Positions 13,864 to 15,668 of a stretch of DNA of 15,668 nt are shown piece after piece. The position numbers and the translations under genes were made by a program. The notes below the pieces were generated by a model that saw nothing but the letters and a program-made list of their open reading frames with translations, did not search any database and had not been told where the DNA came from. Each line of letters starts with the position of its first letter. Position 1 is the first letter of the stretch. Source of the stretch: Verrucomicrobiota bacterium (GTDB lineage: Bacteria; Verrucomicrobiota; Verrucomicrobiia; Opitutales; Opitutaceae); the NCBI GenBank assembly GCA_023430565.1, contig JAEZAD010000206.1, positions 1 to 15,668 of the forward strand. Reading direction: 5' to 3'.

Positions 13864-14737
13864 GCCTCAATCCCAACAGCCGCACGGCATTTCCCCCCAG
13901 CACCCCTTCGTCCGCGCCGCCCCGCCTCGCCTCCGACAGGAAGCTCCGCATTTCCACCTCCACCCGCACGCGCGGATACAGATTCAACGGATAGTCCGAT
14001 CCGAACAACACCCGCTCCCGGCCCAGCACCGGCACCGTCTCCGCCCACACGCGCTCGTCATACAACAGCGGCGACGCCGCCGTGTCGAAATACACGTTGT
14101 CCATCTCCGCCAGCCGCGTGTCGCGCAACGCGAGCATCCCGCCCCAGTGCGCGAGCACGAAGATCGTTCGCGGAAACGTCCGCGCCAGCCACACGAAATC
14201 CTTCGCCGGCGTCTCCACCCAGCCGGGAAACCGCCGGCTCTCCGGATCCGCCGCATGCAGGTTCACCGGCAGCTTCAAATCCGCCGCCAGCGACAGCACT
14301 TCTCCAAACGCCGGATCCTGCACCGAGAATCCCTGCGAATGCGGCGACAGCTCCCCGATCCCGATCAACCCTTCGCCGCACGCCCGCCGCACCTCCTCCA
14401 CCGCCCCCGCCGCGCCCGCCGCCGGATGCACCGTCGCAAACGCCGACAGCCGGTCCGGATGCGCCTGCACGCATTCCGCATAAAACCGATTCTGCCACGC
14501 GCACGTGTCGGGCTTTTCCCAATACCACCCCAGCAGCACCGCATGCGCCACGCCGCCCGCATCCATCGCCCGCAACAGCGCATCCACCGTCGGCAGCGAC
14601 TGCACCGGCCGCCCATCCCGCCGCCGCCGCGTGCAAAGCAGCGCCCAATGCTTCTCGCCGCGCAACTCCGCCCAGCCGGACGGATCGACATCCACTTCCC
14701 TGGGGTAGAGGTGCACATGACAGTCCACGACACGCAT
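13856..14737 (-). CDS. Metal-dependent amidohydrolase (amidohydrolase 2 / TIM-barrel type)
   Basis: A 293-residue TIM-barrel hydrolase of the amidohydrolase-related family (PF04909), which includes decarboxylases and lactone or amide hydrolases. VVDCHVHLYP at the N-terminus gives the metal pair His7/His9; GIGELSPHSQG holds Glu129; LPVNLHAAD supplies His161; VLAHWGG supplies His197; and LFGSDYPLNLYP supplies Asp248, the general base position. The full metal-site set looks intact. It has no signal peptide and should be cytoplasmic. The frame is open far upstream (antisense to thrS), but MRVVDCHVH at 14737 is the natural start. It converges with the amidase gene with a 22-base gap; a joint pathway is possible, but opposite strands mean that it is not shown. 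The substrate is unknown. Confidence 0.85.
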   Translation of the reverse strand: MRVVDCHVHLYPREVDVDPSGWAELRGEKHWALLCTRRRRDGRPVQSLPTVDALLRAMDAGGVAHAVLLGWYWEKPDTCAWQNRFYAECVQAHPDRLSAFATVHPAAGAAGAVEEVRRACGEGLIGIGELSPHSQGFSVQDPAFGEVLSLAADLKLPVNLHAADPESRRFPGWVETPAKDFVWLARTFPRTIFVLAHWGGMLALRDTRLAEMDNVYFDTAASPLLYDERVWAETVPVLGRERVLFGSDYPLNLYPRVRVEVEMRSFLSEARRGGADEGVLGGNAVRLLGLRRE

Positions 14738-14831
14738 GCGGCCTGGAGACTCGCCACCTCCCTCCGCGCGCGCAACAGCGAAGTCCGCCACGGCACGTCC
14801 TTGGTTACGCACTTGGCACGGGCGCCGCGCA

Positions 14832-14893
14832 TTGACACGCGTTCGTTTTCCCGGCGCTCTGTCCTTTCCGCCCTGCAATCGTAGGCAGGACGG
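14832..14893 (+). promoter_or_regulatory. thrS leader: -35-like box and anticodon-like hairpin before the start codon
   Basis: TTGACA at 14832-14837 matches the -35 consensus, but no good -10 box follows at the usual distance. At 14868-14893 CCGCCCTGC and GCAGGACGG form a stem with one mismatch. Its top five pairs (CCTGC/GCAGG) carry the loop AATCGTAG, which contains UCGUA, the centre of a tRNA-Thr(CGU) anticodon loop. AGGA, the best ribosome-binding site candidate, lies in the right arm, 12 bases before the ATG. Control of thrS through this hairpin is an inference. Confidence 0.4.
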
Positions 14894-14902
14894 CTTCTCA
14901 CC

Positions 14903-15668
14903 ATGGCCATGACTCCGCTCGAAGAAATTCGTCACTCGTGCTCGCACGTGCTGGCGACCGCGCTCCTTCGCCTCTTCCCCGAGGCCAAACTCGACATCGG
15001 ACCGCCCACCGACACGGGCTTCTATTACGACGTCGACCTCGATCACAAACTCACCGCCGAGGACCTCGTGAAGCTCGAGGCGGAAATGAAAAAGATCGCC
15101 GACGAAAACCAGCCGTTCCTTCGCAAGGAAGTTTCGCGCGACGAAGCCGTCGAGATCATCAAGGGCATCGGCCAGGAACGCTACAAACTCGGCCGTCTCG
15201 CCGACATCCCCGAGGGCGAAAAAATCTCCTTCTACCAGAACTGCGAATTCGTCGACCTCTGCGCCGGCACACACGTGCGCTACACCTCCAAGCTGAAAGC
15301 CTTCAAACTGCTCTCCATCGCCGGCTCGTATCACCGCGGCGACGAGAAGAACAAGCAGCTCCAGCGCATCTACGGCACCGCGTTCCCCAGCAAGGACGAA
15401 CTCGCCAACTACCTCACCCAGCTCGAACAGGCCAAGCTCCGCGACCACCGCAAACTCGGCCGGGACCTGAAACTGTTCCACATCGACGAAGACGTTGGCC
15501 AGGGCTTGATCCTCTGGACGCCGAACGGCGCCATCATCCGACAGGAATTGCAGACGTTCATCAGCGAAGAGCTGCGCAAGCAGGGCTACTCGCAGGTCTT
15601 CACGCCGCACATCGGCAAACTCGAGCTCTACAAAACCTCCGGCCACTTCCCCTACTACAAGGAATCGC
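14903..15668 (+). CDS. thrS: Threonyl-tRNA synthetase, 3' partial, without N-terminal TGS domain
   Basis: ThrRS charges tRNA-Thr and removes mis-attached serine. The visible 255 residues start directly with the editing (N2) domain: EEIRHSCSHVLATAL gives His11-x3-His15 and LCAGTHVR gives Cys120-x3-His124, the four residues of the editing site. GFYYDVDLD, LQRIYGTAFPSKDELANYL and the linker to the catalytic core (RDHRKLGRDLKLFHIDED) follow, and the window ends before motif 1. E. coli ThrRS has about 60 residues of TGS domain ahead of this point. Here an in-frame TAG at 14882-14884 rules out a longer start, so the domain is absent. Two in-frame ATGs (14903, 14909) are possible starts. The gene is divergent from the amidohydrolase gene. 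Confidence 0.93.
   Translation, partial: MAMTPLEEIRHSCSHVLATALLRLFPEAKLDIGPPTDTGFYYDVDLDHKLTAEDLVKLEAEMKKIADENQPFLRKEVSRDEAVEIIKGIGQERYKLGRLADIPEGEKISFYQNCEFVDLCAGTHVRYTSKLKAFKLLSIAGSYHRGDEKNKQLQRIYGTAFPSKDELANYLTQLEQAKLRDHRKLGRDLKLFHIDEDVGQGLILWTPNGAIIRQELQTFISEELRKQGYSQVFTPHIGKLELYKTSGHFPYYKES

Noticed and set aside
12812..14884. 690-residue plus-strand open frame overlapping the amidase and amidohydrolase genes
   Set aside because: It is composed of long Ser/Pro/Arg-rich stretches without motifs, while the amidase and amidohydrolase frames hold complete catalytic sets.
14738..14902. T-box riboswitch ahead of thrS
   Set aside because: No specifier loop, T-box sequence or terminator/antiterminator pair is seen, and the space of 165 bases is short for one.
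14738..15646. Upstream extension of the amidohydrolase frame to 596 residues
   Set aside because: The extension is antisense to thrS, which has clear editing-domain motifs. The metal-binding motif VVDCHVH lies right after the start at 14737, as is usual for the family.
1..15668. CRISPR array, tRNA or rRNA genes, insertion sequence, prophage or toxin-antitoxin system
   Set aside because: No regularly spaced repeats, no cloverleaf or rRNA core sequence, and no transposase, integrase or phage protein was found on either strand. The dispersed repeats lack the even spacing of CRISPR.

Overview
The window is a GC-rich, densely packed stretch of bacterial chromosome with no plasmid, phage or integron hallmark. 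Three things together suggest Verrucomicrobiota, probably Opitutaceae: the codon use, a family B DNA polymerase beside short dispersed repeats built on GAGAACGAGAA, and a ClpS gene overlapping a DUF2017 gene. This placement is an inference from gene content and style, not from a marker-gene comparison.

Layout, left to right. (i) 1-2.0 kb: the 3' part of a molybdenum hydroxylase large subunit (IorB/CoxL type), cut by the window edge and closed by a strong intrinsic terminator. (ii) 2.1-2.6 kb: a small DUF6483-like protein. (iii) 2.7-4.9 kb, minus strand: a complete family B DNA polymerase (Pol II-like) with intact exonuclease and polymerase motifs and a clamp-binding-like C-terminus. (iv) 5.0-5.3 kb, minus: a small four-helix membrane protein. 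(v) 5.4-5.65 kb, minus: an unlisted noncoding gene that I read as 6S RNA (ssrS), with its own sigma70-type promoter and a 3' T-run. (vi) 5.7-8.4 kb, minus: proS, then clpS overlapping a DUF2017 gene. (vii) 8.6-10.6 kb, plus: a membrane-anchored hypothetical protein and argA (first step of arginine synthesis). (viii) 10.7-11.15 kb: a small GIY-YIG nuclease gene framed by inverted copies of a 28-bp dispersed repeat. (ix) 11.2-12.5 kb, minus: a RidA-family protein and an exported SGNH/SASA esterase, divergent from (x) an amidase-signature enzyme, which converges on (xi) an amidohydrolase. (xii) From 14.9 kb, plus: the start of thrS, cut by the window edge and lacking the usual N-terminal TGS domain.

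Most genes are housekeeping or small-molecule metabolism (translation, protein turnover, arginine synthesis, repair synthesis, C-N hydrolysis) and do not form one pathway. The most distinctive material is between genes. A 28-bp repeat (five copies) surrounds the GIY-YIG gene and supplies the start codon of the polymerase. A second REP-like hairpin abuts the clpS start codon. GAGAACGAGAA hairpins sit at gene ends. The 6S RNA gene lies between protein genes. I saw no CRISPR array, tRNA, rRNA, insertion sequence or recognisable defence system.
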